Assembly: GCF_001874645.1 (NCBI RefSeq)
Contig: NZ_CP017886.1
Span: 2,976,001-3,040,000 of the forward strand
DNA: 64,000 nucleotides
Direction: 5' to 3'
From: Pseudomonas frederiksbergensis
GTDB taxonomy: Bacteria; Pseudomonadota; Gammaproteobacteria; Pseudomonadales; Pseudomonadaceae
Shown here: piece after piece, positions 1 through 9,746 of the stretch
Layout: each line of letters begins with the position of its first letter
Position numbering within the stretch: position 1 is the first letter of the stretch
Translations under genes and position numbers: made by a program
The notes under the pieces: generated by a model
Database searches by the model: none
Seen by the model: only the letters and a program-made list of their open reading frames with translations
What the model was told of the DNA's origin: nothing

Positions 1-34
1 GTGATGGGCGGAGCACAGTAAATTCACTACCATC

Positions 35-47
35 GTTATATCGTAAC
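35..47. promoter_or_regulatory. Zur-like operator upstream of the SPFH/P-type ATPase operon
   Basis: The 13-mer GTTATATCGTAAC keeps both arms (GTTA..TAAC) of the Zur palindrome GTTATA-N-TATAAC and differs at three central positions. It lies about 75 bp before the first SPFH gene. The better copies at 13103 and 14823 in the same region support the assignment. Zur regulation is inferred. Confidence 0.6.
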
Positions 48-77
48 GATTTGCAATAAATGCAACGGTCTGATGAC

Positions 78-86
78 TTATCCACA
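78..86 (+). promoter_or_regulatory. Isolated perfect DnaA box
   Basis: TTATCCACA matches the strict DnaA 9-mer. It lies between the Zur-like site and the first gene. A single box may occur by chance or may tie the promoter to DnaA; nothing else here decides. Confidence 0.4.
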
Positions 87-121
87 GGCCTGGTTCACGT
101 AACAGCAAGTACTGAGGTGGT

Positions 122-2095
122 ATGCAAGTCGATCTGGAGGCTGAGGGGGCGAACGTGGAAGGACTGCCGCGCTTTCAGCAGGCGGTGTTTCACGGACGTC
201 GGTTGAAGCGGGTGGGCATCGGCCTGGCGAGTCTCGCGGTGGCAGGATTGTTGTTGGCGTTTTTTGTCGGGCTGTTTGCACCGCAATCGCTCTGGGCGCC
301 GCTATTGGTCAGTCAGTCCTCGGCGTTGATCGTGGGGGTGGCGGGTCTGCAATCGGCCTGGTGGATTACCCAATGGCGAGCGCGGGCGCTGGTTGAACCG
401 GTGGTTGTGCTGGCTGCGGAAACCGTCGAGCCTCTTGAGGCGCAGGGCTGGTATGAACGCCTGCTGACACGCATCAGCGAGCGATGGGCCGGGTTGCTGG
501 CGCAGATCGGCGCGCCGACGTTGTGGCTGGCTGGTTGGTCATTGCTGGCGTTGTTCAGCCTCGAACAGTTCTGGAACCTGACGTTACCCGCTGCTGCGCT
601 GGGCCTTTCGGCCAGTGTCGGGGCAGCGCTATCGTTGCTCCTGGCGTTCGGTTTGCTGGTGTGCGAGCGCCAACTGGCCCAGGAAAATCCCGCCGAGTGG
701 CCCGAAGCCGGGCAGTTGGCGCAGCTCACCCGCGTGGCGATCATCTGTCTGGTGACCAGCGCATTCTGCCTGTTGTTCAGCAGCGAAACTGCCGTCTGGC
801 CGGTGCGCCTGGCGGTGTTGATTGGTTTACTGCCGGGGCTGGTCGCCGCAGAATTGTTGCTGCGTGCGGTGTTGTCGTTGTTCAGTCCGCGTCGCGATCT
901 GCTCGAACCGACGTTGCTGGCGCGAAGTTTTGTCGCGGATATGTTGCGTTGGCCGCCACAACCCTTGCTGGCGTTGCAGCACGAGCTGCATAACCGTTTT
1001 GGCATCGACCTGCGGCAGATCTGGGCTTTCACTTATATGCGTCGGGCATTCTTGCCTGTGCTGACCGTGGTGCTGGTCGTGGGTTGGCTGCTCACCGGGA
1101 TTCACGAAATACCGCTGCAAGCGCGGGGGATCTACGAGCGCTTCGGCAAACCGGTGCAGGTGTTTGGTCCGGGTTTGCATGCGGGTTTGCCTTGGCCGCT
1201 GGGTCGGGTGCTAAGCGTCGAAAATGGCGTGGTTCACGAATTGGCGACCAGCGTCGGTGACGCGCCAGCGGTGACGGTGGCCGATCCTGCGGAGGGGCCT
1301 GCGCCGGCCATTGCCAATCGGTTGTGGGACGCCAGCCACGTGAATGACAAGTCTCAGGTGATTGCCAGTAGCAGCAACGATAAACAGAGCTTCCAGATCG
1401 TCAACATGGACGTGCGTTTCGTTTATCGCATCGGTCTGAGCGATCAGGCGGCGTTGGCCGCGACTTACAACAGCGCCGATGTCCCGACGCTGATTCGCAG
1501 CACCGCCAGCCGGATTCTGGTGCACGACTTCGCCTCACGGACCCTCGACGGTTTACTAGGCGCAGATCGGATAGGACTCGCCGAAGACATTGGTCGTGCG
1601 GTGCAGGCTGATTTGCAGAAACTCGACAGCGGCGTGGAAATCCTCGCCACAGTCGTCGAAGCCATTCATCCGCCGGCCGGTGCGGCCAACGCCTATCACG
1701 GTGTGCAAGCCGCGCAAATTGGCGCGCAAGCCTTGATCTCGCGCGAGCGCGGTGCGGCTGCCGAGCAGACCAATCAGGCGCAATTTCAGGCCAGTGTCGC
1801 CCATGACCAGGCGCTGGCCACGGCCCGCGAAGTCAACGCCACGGCCCAGGCCGCCGACTTGCGTTTTGCAGCCGAGCGCAAGGCTTACGCGGCAGCCGGT
1901 CGGGCCTTCGTGCTGGAGCAATACTTCGCCCAGCTGTCGCAAGGCCTGGCCAACGCCAAAGTGCTGGTTCTTGATCATCGTCTGGGCGGCAACAGCACGC
2001 CGACCATCGACTTACGCAGCTACGCGTTACCCGCCACTTTACCGACTGACACTGCGCCGTCACGTCAACCCGTTCAGTCAGGAGCCGTCAATTGA
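122..2095 (+). CDS. Polytopic SPFH-domain protein (HflK-like), first gene of zinc-linked operon
   Basis: A 657-residue membrane protein. The N-terminal half (about residues 30-330) has six or seven hydrophobic segments. A HflK/HflC-type SPFH domain follows, entered through 'GIYERFGKPVQVFGPGLHAGLPWPLG', and then an Ala/Gln-rich coiled coil (about 550-620). Classical HflK has one membrane segment, so the extra multi-pass part is unusual. SPFH proteins form large membrane cages that organise proteases or lipids; the partner here is unknown. The stop codon overlaps the TTG start of the next SPFH gene, so the genes are translationally coupled. A Zur-like site upstream suggests expression in zinc starvation (inference). 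Confidence 0.8.
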   Translation: MQVDLEAEGANVEGLPRFQQAVFHGRRLKRVGIGLASLAVAGLLLAFFVGLFAPQSLWAPLLVSQSSALIVGVAGLQSAWWITQWRARALVEPVVVLAAETVEPLEAQGWYERLLTRISERWAGLLAQIGAPTLWLAGWSLLALFSLEQFWNLTLPAAALGLSASVGAALSLLLAFGLLVCERQLAQENPAEWPEAGQLAQLTRVAIICLVTSAFCLLFSSETAVWPVRLAVLIGLLPGLVAAELLLRAVLSLFSPRRDLLEPTLLARSFVADMLRWPPQPLLALQHELHNRFGIDLRQIWAFTYMRRAFLPVLTVVLVVGWLLTGIHEIPLQARGIYERFGKPVQVFGPGLHAGLPWPLGRVLSVENGVVHELATSVGDAPAVTVADPAEGPAPAIANRLWDASHVNDKSQVIASSSNDKQSFQIVNMDVRFVYRIGLSDQAALAATYNSADVPTLIRSTASRILVHDFASRTLDGLLGADRIGLAEDIGRAVQADLQKLDSGVEILATVVEAIHPPAGAANAYHGVQAAQIGAQALISRERGAAAEQTNQAQFQASVAHDQALATAREVNATAQAADLRFAAERKAYAAAGRAFVLEQYFAQLSQGLANAKVLVLDHRLGGNSTPTIDLRSYALPATLPTDTAPSRQPVQSGAVN

Positions 2096-3135
2096 GCCCG
2101 TCACATACCCACGAGCCGCATGATCATCACGACCACGTCGGCCATGACCATGGCGGACATCATCACGGCCACCATCATCATCACCATGGTGATCCGCAAG
2201 AGGCGGGTCCGTTCCCGTGGCGGCGTATGGGCTGGGCGGCGCTGCTGGTACTGTTTGCCATTGCCGCGGCCAGTCTGGTGCAAGTGCGCTCGGGCGAGGC
2301 GACGGTGATTACCCGTTTTGGCAATCCTTCGCGAGTACTGCTGGAGCCAGGCCTCGGCTGGCGCTGGCCGGCACCGTTCGAGGCGGCGATTCCGGTAGAC
2401 CTGCGACTGCGTACCACCTCCAGCGGTTTGCAGGACGTGGGCACACGCGATGGTTTGCGGATCATCGTTCAGGCCTACGTCGCGTGGCAGGTGCAGGGTG
2501 ATCCGGACAATGTGCAGCGCTTCATGCGAGCGGTGCAGAACCAACCGGACGAGGCGGCGCGGCAGATTCGTACGTTTGTGGGCTCCGCGCTCGAAACTAC
2601 CGCCAGCAGTTTCGACCTGGCCAATCTGGTGAACACCGACGCCAACCAGGTGCATATCGCTGATTTTGAGGCGCAACTGCGTAAGCAGATCGATCAGCAA
2701 CTGCTGACCACTTACGGCGTGCGTGTGCTGCAAGTGGGCATCGAACGGCTGACATTGCCGTCCGTAACCCTGACCGCAACCGTCGACCGTATGCGCGCCG
2801 AGCGTGAAACCATTGCCACTGAACGCACGGCTATCGGTAAGCGCGAAGCGGCGCAAATCCGTTCTGCCGCCGAGCGCGATGCGCGTATCGTCCAGGCCGA
2901 CGCCACGGTGAAAGCTGCAGACATTGAGGCTCAATCGCGGGTTGAAGCCGCGCAAATCTACGGCAAGGCTTACGCTGGTTCGCCGCAGTTGTACAACTTG
3001 CTGCGTTCGCTGGACACCTTGGGCACGATGGTAACGCCGGGCACCAAGCTGATCCTGCGTACCGATGCCGCGCCATTCCGGGTGTTGGTGGATGGGCCAC
3101 CGACACTGGATAACAAATCCGGGTCGCAGCCATGA
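2092..3135 (+). CDS. SPFH protein (HflC-like) with a histidine-rich cytoplasmic N-terminus
   Basis: 347 residues with a TTG start: AGGAG lies six bases upstream and no ATG fits. The first 33 residues hold 17 histidines, mostly in H-D-H and H-H runs, a likely zinc-binding tail. One membrane segment follows (about 48-65), then an SPFH domain ('GEATVITRFGNPSRVLLEPGLGWRWP') and a charged coiled coil (about 230-290). It has the HflC layout, but the His tail is not part of ordinary HflC. It overlaps both neighbours by 4 bp or less. Metal binding by the tail is inferred from composition. Confidence 0.82.
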   Translation: MSPSHTHEPHDHHDHVGHDHGGHHHGHHHHHHGDPQEAGPFPWRRMGWAALLVLFAIAAASLVQVRSGEATVITRFGNPSRVLLEPGLGWRWPAPFEAAIPVDLRLRTTSSGLQDVGTRDGLRIIVQAYVAWQVQGDPDNVQRFMRAVQNQPDEAARQIRTFVGSALETTASSFDLANLVNTDANQVHIADFEAQLRKQIDQQLLTTYGVRVLQVGIERLTLPSVTLTATVDRMRAERETIATERTAIGKREAAQIRSAAERDARIVQADATVKAADIEAQSRVEAAQIYGKAYAGSPQLYNLLRSLDTLGTMVTPGTKLILRTDAAPFRVLVDGPPTLDNKSGSQP

Positions 3136-4190
3136 GTGTGGTTCCACGTGGAACAAATGAACTTGGCAGCCCGTGGATTCAGGCGGGGCGCCTGACATTT
3201 CTCGCGCTTTATGCGATTACGGTGCTGGCTGCGTTGGCTTGGGCTTTCTCCAATGTGCGGCAAATTGATCCGCAGAATCGCGCCGTGGTGTTGCACTTCG
3301 GAGCACTGGATCGTATTCAGAACGCCGGTTTGCTGTTGGCGTGGCCGCGTCCGTTCGAACAGGTGATTTTGTTGCCGGCGGCGGATCGGGTGATCGAGCG
3401 GCGGGTAGAGAATCTGCTGCGCTCTGATGCCGCACTGCAAGGTGAGCGAGTGGCGAGTTTCGCCACACCGCTCAGCGATGCGCTGGCCGGCTCGGGGTAT
3501 TTGCTCACCGGCGATTCGGGCGTGGTTCAACTGGACGTTCGGGTGTTTTACAAAGTGACCGAACCTTACGCCTTCGTCCGGCAGGGTGAACATGTACTGC
3601 CGGCGCTGGATCGTTTGGTGACTCGCAGTGCGGTGGCGCTGACGGCTGCGCGAGACCTCGACACTATTCTGGTCGCTCGGCCGGAGTTGATCGGTGCTGA
3701 CAATCAGGCCGCCGAACGTCGCGAACGCCTGCGCGGTGATCTGGTGCAAGGGATCAATCAACGCTTGGCCGAGTTAGCCGCGACGGGGCAGGGACTGGGC
3801 ATCGAGGTCGCCCGGGTCGACGTGCAATCGAGTCTGCCCGGACCTGCGGTCAATGCTTTCAACGCGGTACTGACCGCCAGTCAGCAGGCAGATAAAGCCG
3901 TCGCCAACGCACGTACTGATGCCGAAAAACTCACTCAGACCGCTACCCAGCAAGCTGACCGCGCACTGCAAGTGGCTCACGCTCAAGCCAGCGAACGCCT
4001 GGCCAAAGCGTCGGCCGACACCGCTGCGGTGCTCAGCTTGGCGCAGGCGCAACAGAAGGGGACCGACCCGGAAATGCTTCTGCGGATCTACCGCGAGCGT
4101 ATGCCGAAAATTCTCGGCCAAGCCGGCTCGGTCACGACGGTCAACCCTAAAGACGATTCCCGCCTGATCATTCAGGGAGCCGAACAATGA
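3132..4190 (+). CDS. SPFH protein (HflK-like), third of the operon
   Basis: 352 residues: one membrane segment (about 22-42), an SPFH domain starting near 'DPQNRAVVLHFGALDRIQNAG', and a long Ala/Gln/Asp-rich coiled coil (about 245-310). The start overlaps the previous stop (ATGA) and the end overlaps the ATPase start (ATGA), so all four genes are coupled. Codons 4-8 contain a full parS palindrome, which fixes the peptide VPRGT there. It probably hetero-oligomerises with the preceding SPFH proteins as HflK and HflC do. Target unknown. Confidence 0.82.
   Translation: MSVVPRGTNELGSPWIQAGRLTFLALYAITVLAALAWAFSNVRQIDPQNRAVVLHFGALDRIQNAGLLLAWPRPFEQVILLPAADRVIERRVENLLRSDAALQGERVASFATPLSDALAGSGYLLTGDSGVVQLDVRVFYKVTEPYAFVRQGEHVLPALDRLVTRSAVALTAARDLDTILVARPELIGADNQAAERRERLRGDLVQGINQRLAELAATGQGLGIEVARVDVQSSLPGPAVNAFNAVLTASQQADKAVANARTDAEKLTQTATQQADRALQVAHAQASERLAKASADTAAVLSLAQAQQKGTDPEMLLRIYRERMPKILGQAGSVTTVNPKDDSRLIIQGAEQ
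3140..3155. other. parS: parS centromere site (ParB binding)
   Basis: GGTTCCACGTGGAACA is the reverse complement of the main P. aeruginosa parS sequence (TGTTCCACGTGGAACC), with the full 14-bp palindrome GTTCCACGTGGAAC intact. It lies in codons 4-8 of the third SPFH gene. ParB loads here and spreads to condense and segregate the origin domain. A second exact palindrome at 12655 supports function. Confidence 0.85.
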
Positions 4191-6097
4191 CAGCTCAAAC
4201 CGCCGCCGCGCCAAGCATGCTCAGCACGGCCGAACAACGCAGCGCTGCACGCCAATTGACCTTGGCGATGCTCGCTTTGGGCTTGCTCGGTCTGGGGCTG
4301 GTCTGGCGCTGGTTGTCGCCGGAGCAAACCGGTGTCAGCCAGTTGTTGCTCGGGCTGGCTTCGTTGCTGGTAGCCGTTCCGGTCATGCGTTCGGCCTGGT
4401 ACAGCCTGCGTTACCCGAGCCTGCACGGGATCACCGATCAACTGATCGCTCTGGCGATGATGGGGGCCTGGGCTACGGGCGATCTGCTGACCGCGGCCTT
4501 GTTGCCGATCATCATGATCTTTGGCCACGTGCTGGAAGAGCGCAGTGTGATTGGCTCGCAGGAAGCGATCCACGCGCTGGGTCGTCTGACGCGTAGCCAC
4601 GCCCGCAAGGTTCAGGCCGATGGCTCGATAATCGAAATCGACAACGCTGCGTTGAAGGCTGGAGACATCGTCGAAGTGCGCGCAGGCGATCGAGTACCGG
4701 CCGATGGATTGGTGCTGTCTGGCCAGGCGAGCCTGGACACCGCGCCGATTACCGGTGAGTCGGTGCCGCTTGAGGCCACTGTCGGCATGCAGGTATTCGG
4801 CGGGGCGATCAACCTTGATGGTTTGCTGCGGCTGGAAGTGACCCGCACCGGTAACGAATCGACCCTCGGCAAAGTCATTGCGCTGATGCAAAGTGCCGAG
4901 CGCTCCAAACCACCGATCACCCGTTTGCTGGAACGCTATGCCGGCAGCTACATGGTGTTGGTGTTGCTGTTGGCCGCTGTGACCTGGTTTGTCACCAATG
5001 ATGCGCAAGCGATGCTCGCGGTACTGGTTGCCGCGTGCCCGTGCGCGTTGGTGCTGTCGGCCCCGGCCACCGCGATTGCCGGGATCGCGGTGGCGGCGCG
5101 CCACGGGATCCTGATTCGCAGCTCGGCATTCCTCGAAGAGTTGGCGGACCTGACATCACTGGTGGTCGACAAGACCGGCACCCTGACGTTCGGCACGTTG
5201 CGTTTACAGTCAATCGACAGCCCGATCGAGGACCGCGGCCCCTTGCTGAAGCTGGCCGCCAGCCTCGGCTCGGCCAGCAGTCACCCGGTCAGTCGGGCGT
5301 TGGCCGGGTTGGTCGCTCAGGAGCATTTCCTGCTGCTGTCGGACATTCGCGAACGCCAGGGCCTGGGTGTGGTGGCGATGACCGAGCAGGGCGAAGCGGC
5401 GCTCGGCCGACCGGAGTTGTTTGCGCAATTGGGCATCGCCACCTCGACCGTGCCGGAGCACGACGGGCCTATTGCCGGTCTGGCGTTGAATGGGCGTTTC
5501 CTTGCGTGGTTGTTGCTGGCGGACAGCGTCAAACCGGAAGCGCGTTTTGCCATGAGAGAACTGCGCGAGCTGGGCCTTGGCCGGCAGTTGTTGTTGACGG
5601 GTGATCGGCAGAGCGTCGCCCACAGCCTGGCCCAGGAAGTCGGGATCAGCGATGTCGAGGCTCAAGCCTTACCGGAAGACAAACTCAATCGGGTTCTGAC
5701 CGAAATCGACAATGGTTTCCGGCCGATGGTGGTGGGCGATGGCATCAACGATTCGTTGGCGCTCAAGGCCGGTGTGGTTGGTGTGGCCATGGGTGCGGGC
5801 GGGGCGGACATTGCTCTGGCCTCGGCCGACATCGTGTTGATCGGCAGCGATTTGCGTCGGCTCGGCACCTGTGTACGCCTGAGTCGCCAGTGCCGGCAGA
5901 CCCTGCAGGTCAATGTGATCATTGGTCTGGGCTGGACGCTGGCGATTGTTGCGTTCGCCGCGTTTGGCTGGCTGGGGGCCGCGGGGGCGATGATTGCTGC
6001 GGTCCTGCATAACCTGAGCACTTTGCTGGTGCTGGGCAATGCCGGGCGTTTGCTGCGGTTCCAGGAGCCGCTGCTCAAGCTGAAAGAAGAGGGTTGA
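4187..6097 (+). CDS. P1B-type heavy-metal translocating ATPase
   Basis: 636-residue P-type ATPase. It shows the CPC metal-site motif (about residue 283), the phosphorylation motif DKTGTLT (about 327), SSHPVS and GDGINDSLALK (about 516). There is no N-terminal HMA domain and no CxxC. The last membrane segment reads LHNLSTLLVLGNAGRLL, which lacks the Asp of ZntA-type zinc pumps, so the transported metal is uncertain (zinc, cadmium, cobalt or manganese all possible). It is the last gene of the SPFH operon, overlapping by ATGA. P1B pumps export metal from the cytoplasm, which is surprising under a Zur-like site. It may serve periplasmic metal loading or expel a competing metal (inference). Confidence 0.9.
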   Translation: MTAQTAAAPSMLSTAEQRSAARQLTLAMLALGLLGLGLVWRWLSPEQTGVSQLLLGLASLLVAVPVMRSAWYSLRYPSLHGITDQLIALAMMGAWATGDLLTAALLPIIMIFGHVLEERSVIGSQEAIHALGRLTRSHARKVQADGSIIEIDNAALKAGDIVEVRAGDRVPADGLVLSGQASLDTAPITGESVPLEATVGMQVFGGAINLDGLLRLEVTRTGNESTLGKVIALMQSAERSKPPITRLLERYAGSYMVLVLLLAAVTWFVTNDAQAMLAVLVAACPCALVLSAPATAIAGIAVAARHGILIRSSAFLEELADLTSLVVDKTGTLTFGTLRLQSIDSPIEDRGPLLKLAASLGSASSHPVSRALAGLVAQEHFLLLSDIRERQGLGVVAMTEQGEAALGRPELFAQLGIATSTVPEHDGPIAGLALNGRFLAWLLLADSVKPEARFAMRELRELGLGRQLLLTGDRQSVAHSLAQEVGISDVEAQALPEDKLNRVLTEIDNGFRPMVVGDGINDSLALKAGVVGVAMGAGGADIALASADIVLIGSDLRRLGTCVRLSRQCRQTLQVNVIIGLGWTLAIVAFAAFGWLGAAGAMIAAVLHNLSTLLVLGNAGRLLRFQEPLLKLKEEG

Positions 6098-6193
6098 GGG
6101 CCTGGCCTTACCAGGTCAGCCTGCCGCCTGATAAGGCACAGGCGCTGAACGTGGAGCTTTGCCGAACTGTGCGCACAATTGACAGTCAACTGT

Positions 6194-6212
6194 GAAGAGG
6201 GCGCACCTCTTC
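6194..6212. terminator. Hairpin after the ATPase gene
   Basis: GAAGAGG-GCGCA-CCTCTTC forms a 7-bp stem with a 5-base loop, about 100 bp after the ATPase stop. There is no T-run, so it may be a weak terminator or an mRNA 3' structure. A second small stem, GGCTAT(N7)ATAGCC at 6280-6298, lies in the cfa leader. Confidence 0.35.
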
Positions 6213-6358
6213 AGGCCGTCACGTGGCTGAAGCAATGGGTTTACGACAGTTTGTTGCTCCGTCGTGACTTATAGGAAAAGGCTATTAAATCGATAGCCAG
6301 CTAATTTTCCATGATGGTCTACCCTCAATTCAGACGTCTGAAACAAGGGGGGCTATTC

Positions 6359-7546
6359 ATGCTCGCGCAACTTCCGCCGGCCTTACAGAATCTGCAATTA
6401 CCGCTTCGCTTGCGACTCTGGGATGGTCATGAATTTAATCTGGGGCCCGCGCCCAGCGTCACGATTGTGGTCAAGGACCCGCAACTGGTGTCTCAATTCA
6501 CCCGCCCAAGCCTCGACTTGCTGGGGGCTGCCTTCGTCGAGGGCAAGCTCGAACTCGAAGGCTCGATCAGCGATGTGATCCGGGTGTGTGATGAGTGGAG
6601 CCAGGCTTTGCTGAATGAAGCTGACGACAATCAACCGGTGCGCTCTGTCCATGACAAAGCCACTGACGCGGCGGCAATTTCCTATCACTACGATCTTTCG
6701 AATGCCTTCTATCAGCTCTGGCTCGACAGTGACATGGCGTACTCCTGCGCCTACTTCGAGACCGGCAGCGAAACCCTGGAACAGGCCCAACAAGCAAAGT
6801 TTCGCCACCTGTGTCGCAAACTACGCCTGCAACCCGGCGAGTATCTGTTGGATGTCGGCTGCGGCTGGGGAGGGTTGGCGCGTTATGCTGCGCGGGAGTT
6901 TGGGGTGAAAGTATTTGGCATCACCTTGAGTAAAGAGCAACTGGCGTTGGCCCGGGAACGGGTGATCGCTGAAGGTTTGCAGGATCAGGTCGAGCTACAG
7001 CTGCTCGATTACCGCGACCTGCCGCAGGACGGGCGGTTTGATAAGGTCGTGAGTGTCGGCATGTTCGAACACGTCGGGCATGCCAACCTGGCGGAGTACT
7101 GCAAGACATTGTTCGGTGTCGTGCGCGAAGGTGGCCTGGTGATGAACCACGGCATTACCGCCAAACACATCGATGGCCGGCCAGTGGGGCGCGGTGCCGG
7201 TGAGTTCATCGAGCGTTACGTTTTCCCCAACGGGGAATTGCCGCACCTGTCGATGATCTCGGCCGAGATCAGTGACGCGGGATTGGAGATCGTCGATGTC
7301 GAAAGCCTGCGCTTGCATTACGCACGCACGCTGGACCACTGGAGCGAGCGGCTAGAGGACAACCTGGAAGCCGCTTCTAAAGAGGTTCCAGTGCAGGCGT
7401 TGCGGATCTGGCGACTGTATCTGGCAGGCTGCGCCTACGCGTTTGCGCGGGGCTGGATCAACTTGCACCAGATCCTCGCGGTCAAGACCCACGCCGACGG
7501 CAGCCATGAGCTACCGTGGACGCGTGACGACATCTACAACCCTTAA
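6359..7546 (+). CDS. cfa: Cyclopropane-fatty-acyl-phospholipid synthase
   Basis: 395 residues from the ATG at 6359, chosen because AGGGGGG sits just upstream; an upstream in-frame ATG at 6311 lacks a good site. The enzyme methylenates cis double bonds of membrane phospholipid acyl chains using S-adenosylmethionine. The SAM motif [15 protein letters not shown] is near residue 165, followed by the family's MFEHVGHAN and HYARTLDHW segments. Length fits the Cfa family. It stands alone and converges with cls. Cfa genes are commonly RpoS-controlled in pseudomonads; I see no decisive promoter. Confidence 0.93.
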   Translation: MLAQLPPALQNLQLPLRLRLWDGHEFNLGPAPSVTIVVKDPQLVSQFTRPSLDLLGAAFVEGKLELEGSISDVIRVCDEWSQALLNEADDNQPVRSVHDKATDAAAISYHYDLSNAFYQLWLDSDMAYSCAYFETGSETLEQAQQAKFRHLCRKLRLQPGEYLLDVGCGWGGLARYAAREFGVKVFGITLSKEQLALARERVIAEGLQDQVELQLLDYRDLPQDGRFDKVVSVGMFEHVGHANLAEYCKTLFGVVREGGLVMNHGITAKHIDGRPVGRGAGEFIERYVFPNGELPHLSMISAEISDAGLEIVDVESLRLHYARTLDHWSERLEDNLEAASKEVPVQALRIWRLYLAGCAYAFARGWINLHQILAVKTHADGSHELPWTRDDIYNP

Positions 7547-8982
7547 AGGATCGGCGAGATAAGCCGGGCGATCCGCATGCCAAGCTGTTGCAGGCGGTGG
7601 GTCTTGCGGCTTTCGCCTTTGGCAATTTCGTGGGCCTGAGCAAAGTCGTCGTTGAGCATGTGTTCCACCTCATTAGCGAATGTGCTGTCGACGGTCAGTA
7701 GCATCACTTCGAAGTTGAGTCGGAACGAACGGTTGTCCAGATTCGCACTGCCGATGGCGCTGATTTCGCTGTCGATCAACACGACCTTCTGATGCAGGAA
7801 ACCCGGCTGGTAACGGAACACCCGAACCCCGGCGCGTACCGCTTCGAAGGCGTACAGGCTGGAGGCGGCGTAGACGATCCGGTGATCCGGGCGAGATGGC
7901 AGCAGAATTCGCACATCGACCCCGCGCAGCACCGCCAGGCGCAGCGCGGCAAACACTGCCTCATCAGGAATGAAATACGGGCTGGTGATCCACACGCGCT
8001 CGGTCGCGGACTGGATGGCTTCAACGAAAAACAGTGAGCAGGTTTCGTAAGGGTCCGCCGGGCCACTGGCCAGCAGTTGGCAGAGCACGCCGTCATCGGG
8101 GTAGCTCTGCGGCAGTATCAGCGGTGGCAGTTTGCGGGAGGCCCAGAACCAGTCTTCCGCGAATGACTCCTGCATGCACGCAACCACGGGGCCGCTGACG
8201 GCAACGTGGGTATCGCGCCACGGTGCCAGCGGTGGTTTCTCGCCCATGTATTCGTCGCCGACGTTATGCCCGCCGACAAATCCCTGCAGACCGTCGACCA
8301 CGACAATCTTGCGGTGGTTACGGAAGTTCACCTGGAACCGATTGAGCCAGCCACTGCGTGTGGCGAATGCTTCGACCTGCACCCCGGCATCGCGCAAAGG
8401 TTCAACGTAGCTGTAAGGCAGGGAGTGGCTACCGATTCGATCGTAGAGCAGGTAAATGGCGACACCTTCCGCGGATTTTTCCATCAGCAGTGTTTGCAGG
8501 CGTCGGCCGAGCTGGTCGTCATGGATGATGAAGAACTGAATCAGCACAGCTTCGCGGGCGGTGCGTATCGCTTCGAAAATCGCATCAAAGGTCGAATGGC
8601 CGTTGATCAACAGGCGCACCTGATTGTTCGCCAGGCACGGCATCCGCCCCAGCTTCGGCATCGCCCGCAACGACGCGTAGGCATTAGAGGCGCGCGCGGT
8701 TAACGCTTCCTCGACCCACGGGCGCCAGTCCAGATCGGCGATGGCCTTGCGCATTTCTTCGTTGGCCTGTCGACGCGCCTTGATATAAGCGTCGAAGCTG
8801 CTGCGACCAAAGACCAGATAAGGGATGAGCGTCAGATAGGGTATGAACACCAGTGACAAGGCCCAGGCAATCGAGCCTTGAGCAGTCCTGACGGTCAATA
8901 CGGCATGAATGGCCGCGATCGTGCCCAGCGAGTGGATGAGTGCGATCAGATAAGCGAAAAGATGGGGTCCAAAAAAATCCAT
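7543..8982 (-). CDS. cls: Cardiolipin synthase
   Basis: 479 residues from the ATG at 8982, preceded by AGGAG. Two N-terminal membrane segments are followed by two phospholipase-D (HKD) repeats: HRKIVVVDG near residue 223 and [20 protein letters not shown] near 396. It condenses two phosphatidylglycerols into cardiolipin and glycerol at the inner membrane. The 3' end overlaps cfa by 4 bp tail to tail, so two membrane-lipid enzymes converge here. Confidence 0.93.
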   Translation of the reverse strand: MDFFGPHLFAYLIALIHSLGTIAAIHAVLTVRTAQGSIAWALSLVFIPYLTLIPYLVFGRSSFDAYIKARRQANEEMRKAIADLDWRPWVEEALTARASNAYASLRAMPKLGRMPCLANNQVRLLINGHSTFDAIFEAIRTAREAVLIQFFIIHDDQLGRRLQTLLMEKSAEGVAIYLLYDRIGSHSLPYSYVEPLRDAGVQVEAFATRSGWLNRFQVNFRNHRKIVVVDGLQGFVGGHNVGDEYMGEKPPLAPWRDTHVAVSGPVVACMQESFAEDWFWASRKLPPLILPQSYPDDGVLCQLLASGPADPYETCSLFFVEAIQSATERVWITSPYFIPDEAVFAALRLAVLRGVDVRILLPSRPDHRIVYAASSLYAFEAVRAGVRVFRYQPGFLHQKVVLIDSEISAIGSANLDNRSFRLNFEVMLLTVDSTFANEVEHMLNDDFAQAHEIAKGESRKTHRLQQLGMRIARLISPIL

Positions 8983-9113
8983 GGGGCAATCGTGCTCCTG
9001 ACAATTCAATGCTTAACAGACCATGTTCCACGGTGAATGTCGCTATTTAATTAGACATGCAACCGAAGTAGATTGGCGACGTCTAACGGCCACTAATGTC
9101 TAGGAGTTACTCG

Positions 9114-9635
9114 ATGAACGTACGTCTGCTGGGTTTGGCCATGGCTGTTGGCTTGTCACTTCCTGTGGTCGCTCAAGCACAGATGCTGCAACCGGGTTTG
9201 TGGGAATTGACCTCAAGTAACATGAAGGTTGATGACCAGAATCTGCCGGATCTGCAGTTGATCCTTAACCAGTTGGGCAGCCAGATGACGCCGGCACAAA
9301 AGGCTGCACTGGAGAAACAGGGCATCACTATGGGCGGTAAAGGGATTCGCGTGTGCCTGACTCAGGCACAGGTTCAATCCGATACCATTCCCCTGCAAGA
9401 TCCGCAGTCGGGTTGCACTCAGCAGGTCACCGACCGCACCGGCAACCAATGGAAGTTCCGCTTCAGTTGTCCGAAAGCGCAGGGCGCCGGTGTTGCTACG
9501 TTCCTTAGCGACCGTGAGTTCAACACCACGGTCAACGGCACGTTCAACGCCACCGGCGTCCAGCAAAACGGCAGCATGGATACTCGCGCCGTGTGGCTCG
9601 GGCAGGATTGCGGGGCGGTCAAACCTCGCGCCTGA
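9114..9635 (+). CDS. DUF3617 secreted protein
   Basis: 173 residues from the ATG at 9114 (AGGAG eight bases upstream). A Sec signal peptide ends around AQAQM. The mature part begins LQPGLWELTSSNMKV and has CLTQAQ, GCTQQVTDRTGNQWKFRFSC and QDCG cysteines, the usual DUF3617 pattern of a small periplasmic beta-rich protein. Function unknown. It stands alone and converges with znuA. Confidence 0.8.
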   Translation: MNVRLLGLAMAVGLSLPVVAQAQMLQPGLWELTSSNMKVDDQNLPDLQLILNQLGSQMTPAQKAALEKQGITMGGKGIRVCLTQAQVQSDTIPLQDPQSGCTQQVTDRTGNQWKFRFSCPKAQGAGVATFLSDREFNTTVNGTFNATGVQQNGSMDTRAVWLGQDCGAVKPRA

Positions 9636-9638
9636 TAT

Positions 9639-9674
9639 CTATCGCTGGCAAGGCCCTGGCCTTGCCAGCGATAG
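9639..9674. terminator. 17-bp perfect hairpin between convergent genes
   Basis: CTATCGCTGGCAAGGCC and its exact complement (9658-9674) are separated by CT. It lies between the DUF3617 gene and znuA and could end transcription from both sides. The core resembles a repeat common between Pseudomonas genes; no T-run is present. Confidence 0.55.
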
Positions 9675-9746
9675 CGTCCTCTTCGATCCGCAACCGTTCA
9701 CACATCGCCTCAACACTCATCCGCCCCAGATCCCGCTGCTTGCAGA

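Noticed and set aside
9023..9038. Possible third parS (TGTTCCACGGTGAATG) between cls and the DUF3617 gene
   Set aside because: The left half matches, but four of the seven right-half bases differ and the palindrome is broken, unlike the two perfect copies.
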